A stretch of DNA of 7,991 nucleotides, taken from positions 1 to 7,991 of the forward strand of contig JAGDMY010000055.1 in assembly GCA_017860765.1 (NCBI GenBank). Direction: 5' to 3'. Below the pieces are notes generated by a model. The model was not told the origin of the DNA. It saw only the letters and a program-made list of their open reading frames with translations, and did not search any database. Positions 6,257 through 7,991 of this stretch are shown in pieces. Both the position numbers and the translations under genes were made by a program. The stretch is from Chloroflexota bacterium. Its GTDB lineage: Bacteria; Chloroflexota; Dehalococcoidia; Dehalococcoidales; UBA3254. How positions within the stretch are numbered: position 1 is the stretch's first letter; the number at the start of each line of letters is the position of its first letter.

Positions 6257-7101
6257 TGTTTTATCTCCAGGACCTGTGGTTCTTTCCAAATTTTAGTTCT
6301 TCTTTTAGGTGAAAATATTAATGCCAGCATGAAGATCAGGGAGGAGGTGATGATGATAGTAGCGCCACTCGGTATATTAAAAATATAGGAGACGAAAAGA
6401 CCAATCCAGCAGGAAAGGACTCCGAATCCCGCGGCAATAAAATACATCCGCTTCATACTGTAGGTCAACTGGTAAGCCGCGGCAGCGGGATTTAAAATTA
6501 AACTGAATATGAGCAGCCCACCAATCGACCGCAGGGTGACCGTGATAGTAGCCCCGGTTAAGAAAATGATGCCATAGAGGACCAGTGTAGCAGGAATACC
6601 CACGGCTATGGCTACGTTGCGGTTAAATATGGTCGCTTGTATTTCTTTACCGAAAATAACCACTATACCGACCACCAGAAAGGCCACAATGCCCAGTAGG
6701 ATAATATCTTCCCGGCCGCTAGTAAGGACACTGCCCCAGAGGAGGTCTAATGCCGCCGATCTGGTATTGGGGATTATTCCGATAAAGAGGAAGGCCAAAC
6801 CCAGCATCAAAGAGAAAATAATACCCAGAGAGGTCTCCGGTCCTAGCTGTCCCCGGTCTGCCAGAGGGCCAACTACGGCAGAAGCAGCAAGGCAAAAAAC
6901 GAAAGCACCGATAATCGGGTCAAACCCCAACCATAGACCCAAAAGAGCCCCGGCGAAAGCTGCATGCGACATGGCCACCCCTATGAAAGGCATATGCAGC
7001 AACACCACAAAGACCCCGATCAGGCTGCAGGCAATACCTCCCAGGAAGGTGGCCAGAATGGCATTTTGCATAAAGTGGTAGCCTAAAATTGACCAGTCCA
7101 A
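6253..7101 (-). CDS. znuB: Metal ABC transporter permease (ZnuB/TroC-type, ABC-3 family)
   Basis: Membrane subunit of a zinc/manganese/iron-type importer, acting as a homodimer that carries metal from the receptor lipoprotein. It has 282 residues, the family's usual length, with about eight hydrophobic helices. Recognisable blocks are MPFIGVAMSHAAFAGALLG (37-55, including His46), GPETSLGIIFSLMLGLAFLF in the middle, the loop LRSIGGLLIFSLILNPAAAA, and near the end PSGATIIITSSLIFMLALIF followed by a basic tail. The start is TTG one base after the ATPase stop codon, with AGGGAG 7 nt upstream lying within the ATPase gene. Its own TGA overlaps the methyltransferase GTG. Tight packing shows one operon: receptor, ATPase, permease, methyltransferase. 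The symbol denotes the family; whether the metal is Zn, Mn or Fe cannot be read from this subunit. Confidence 0.9.
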   Translation of the reverse strand: MDWSILGYHFMQNAILATFLGGIACSLIGVFVVLLHMPFIGVAMSHAAFAGALLGLWLGFDPIIGAFVFCLAASAVVGPLADRGQLGPETSLGIIFSLMLGLAFLFIGIIPNTRSAALDLLWGSVLTSGREDIILLGIVAFLVVGIVVIFGKEIQATIFNRNVAIAVGIPATLVLYGIIFLTGATITVTLRSIGGLLIFSLILNPAAAAYQLTYSMKRMYFIAAGFGVLSCWIGLFVSYIFNIPSGATIIITSSLIFMLALIFSPKRRTKIWKEPQVLEIKQ

Positions 7102-7102
7102 G

Positions 7103-7885
7103 TTAGCGCTCCCTGGTATGAATATGAGGGCGTCGCTCCTCTACCAGTTCCACGGGCAGATCGTAAAGTCGGCTTAGACTTGCAGTCGATATCAATTTAT
7201 CCGGGGCCCCGTCATCGACAATGAGTCCAGCTTTTAACAGGACTACCCGATCACAGGTATGGGGCAAAGCGTCCAGATCGTGGGTCACAAAAAGGGTTGT
7301 CAGACGCCGTTCATTATGAATGCGCTTTACCAGGTTCAGGATATCAGCCTGTGCCTTCCAATCCAGTGACGATGTCGGCTCATCCATCAAGAAAATATTG
7401 GGTTCCTGGGCCAGACAGCGGGCAATTGCGACGCGCTGCTGCTCCCCTCCTGAGAGATGTCCGATGGGACGCCCGGCCAGATGCGCCAGGCCAACCATGG
7501 CCAGGGATTCATCCACCAGCGACCAATCTCCTTTGGAGGGCCGATGCAAAAACCCCAGAATCCCATACCTGCCAATCATTACCACTTCCCTTACTGAAAA
7601 TGGCATGCGTTTATCAGTGGCTGCCACCTGAGAAACATAGCCCACCTGTCTTCTCAATTCGTGGCGACCGTGACCATTGACGCTGCGGCCCAGGACCCTG
7701 ACACTTCCTTGAGCAATGTGAGACAATCCATTAACAAGGGTGAGGAGGGTAGTTTTACCCGCACCGTTGGGCCCGATCAAGGCCACAAATTCACCCTGGA
7801 AAATGGTTAGTGACACTCCTCGCAAAGCTACGCTCTCGCGAAATGAGACTACCGCATTTTCAATTTGGATCACCGGATCTGACAT
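7103..7885 (-). CDS. znuC: Metal ABC transporter ATP-binding protein (ZnuC/TroB-type)
   Basis: ATPase that drives the neighbouring metal permease from the cytoplasmic side. All catalytic motifs are intact in 260 residues: Walker A GPNGAGKTT (38-46), Q-loop Gln86 (YVSQ), signature LSGGEQQR (144-151), Walker B IFLMDE with catalytic Glu169, D-loop SSLD (172-175) and switch His202 (VTHD). The VREVVMIGRYG segment after the Q-loop (98-108) is typical of metal/metallophore ATPases and contacts the permease coupling helix. The ATG at 7885 has GGAG 7-8 nt upstream and follows the receptor stop by 20 bp; the permease starts one base after its stop. This ATPase is unlikely to serve the LivHM permeases in the same window, since those use a LivG/LivF pair. 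Metal identity unresolved. Confidence 0.93.
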   Translation of the reverse strand: MSDPVIQIENAVVSFRESVALRGVSLTIFQGEFVALIGPNGAGKTTLLTLVNGLSHIAQGSVRVLGRSVNGHGRHELRRQVGYVSQVAATDKRMPFSVREVVMIGRYGILGFLHRPSKGDWSLVDESLAMVGLAHLAGRPIGHLSGGEQQRVAIARCLAQEPNIFLMDEPTSSLDWKAQADILNLVKRIHNERRLTTLFVTHDLDALPHTCDRVVLLKAGLIVDDGAPDKLISTASLSRLYDLPVELVEERRPHIHTRER

Positions 7886-7905
7886 AGAATCTCCAGCGCT
7901 GTCTT

Positions 7906-7991
7906 TTATTCAGTTAAGGCGTTTATAAGGATATCCACGTTATAGCCAATGGCTTTTTCCCAGGTTTCTGTATTCTCAAAACCTCCCGGGA
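7906..7991 (-). CDS. Metal-binding receptor (ZnuA/TroA-type), last 27 residues only
   Basis: Read on the minus strand from the window edge, one frame stays open to TAA at 7906-7908 and ends in PGGFENTETWEKAIGYNV followed by DILINALTE. The W..AI.YNVD.L..AL pattern resembles the C-terminal helix of ZnuA/TroA-type receptors, and the gene sits immediately before the ATPase (20 bp), where such a receptor is expected. The other two minus-strand frames hit stops in this stretch. The metal-binding His/Asp residues and signal peptide lie outside the window. Call rests mostly on context. Confidence 0.66.
   Translation of the reverse strand, partial: PGGFENTETWEKAIGYNVDILINALTE

Noticed and set aside
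6608..7081. Plus-strand 157-codon open frame
   Set aside because: It is fully antisense to the metal permease, has an implausible basic composition and lacks a ribosome site. Shadow frame.
7297..7680. Plus-strand open frames of 103 and 127 codons
   Set aside because: Antisense to the intact ATPase with all ABC motifs on the minus strand; no family features.
6253..7885. Metal ATPase as the missing motor of the LivHM permeases
   Set aside because: It overlaps and matches the ABC-3 permease operon and has a metal-type sequence. HAAT importers use LivG/LivF-type ATPases, which differ.
1..7991. CRISPR arrays, tRNA/rRNA genes, insertion sequences, phage or toxin-antitoxin genes
   Set aside because: No regularly spaced repeats, cloverleaf-like sequences, transposase motifs or small paired frames were seen. 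Metabolic and transport genes fill the window.

Overview
The window looks like bacterial chromosome of mid GC content, densely packed, with no phage, IS, CRISPR or RNA genes that I can see. Two lipoprotein solute receptors with long Thr/Pro/Ala-rich tethers, frequent TTG starts and strong AGGAGG ribosome sites suggest a lipoprotein-rich lineage such as Chloroflexota (Dehalococcoidia-like) or a Gram-positive. That assignment is an impression from protein style, not a proven call.

Layout. On the plus strand, positions 1-756 are the 3' end of a CocE/NonD-type hydrolase gene. It is followed 45 bp later by a branched-chain-amino-acid-type (HAAT family) ABC receptor lipoprotein (802-2055), then the two membrane permeases LivH (2188-3048) and LivM (3045-4064), which overlap by 4 bp. 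A second, paralogous receptor lipoprotein (4134-5441) lies on the minus strand, convergent with livM. The result is receptor > livH > livM > < receptor. No LivG/LivF ATPase genes are in the window. The two receptors are similar along their whole mature length (about half identical by eye), so they probably feed the same or a related permease with different ligands.

The right-hand third is a minus-strand metal-uptake operon of the ZnuABC/TroABCD type. In transcription order it holds the last 27 codons of a receptor gene (7906-7991), the ATPase (7103-7885), the permease (6253-7101), and a class I SAM-dependent methyltransferase. The best start of the methyltransferase is a GTG that overlaps the permease stop codon as GTGA (5633-6256). 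The methyltransferase is His/Cys-rich, appears translationally coupled to the permease, and is the most intriguing gene here.

Non-coding DNA is limited to 45-190 bp gaps, and no gene-free stretch exceeds 300 bp. The gaps hold a 9-bp hairpin between receptor and livH, a 10-bp hairpin at the convergent livM/receptor junction, and a structured 191-bp region upstream of the second receptor. That region contains a plausible promoter, two inverted repeats and a 9-bp direct repeat. I see no clearly new multi-gene system. The most useful leads are the metal-transport-linked methyltransferase and the two-receptor, ATPase-less HAAT cassette.
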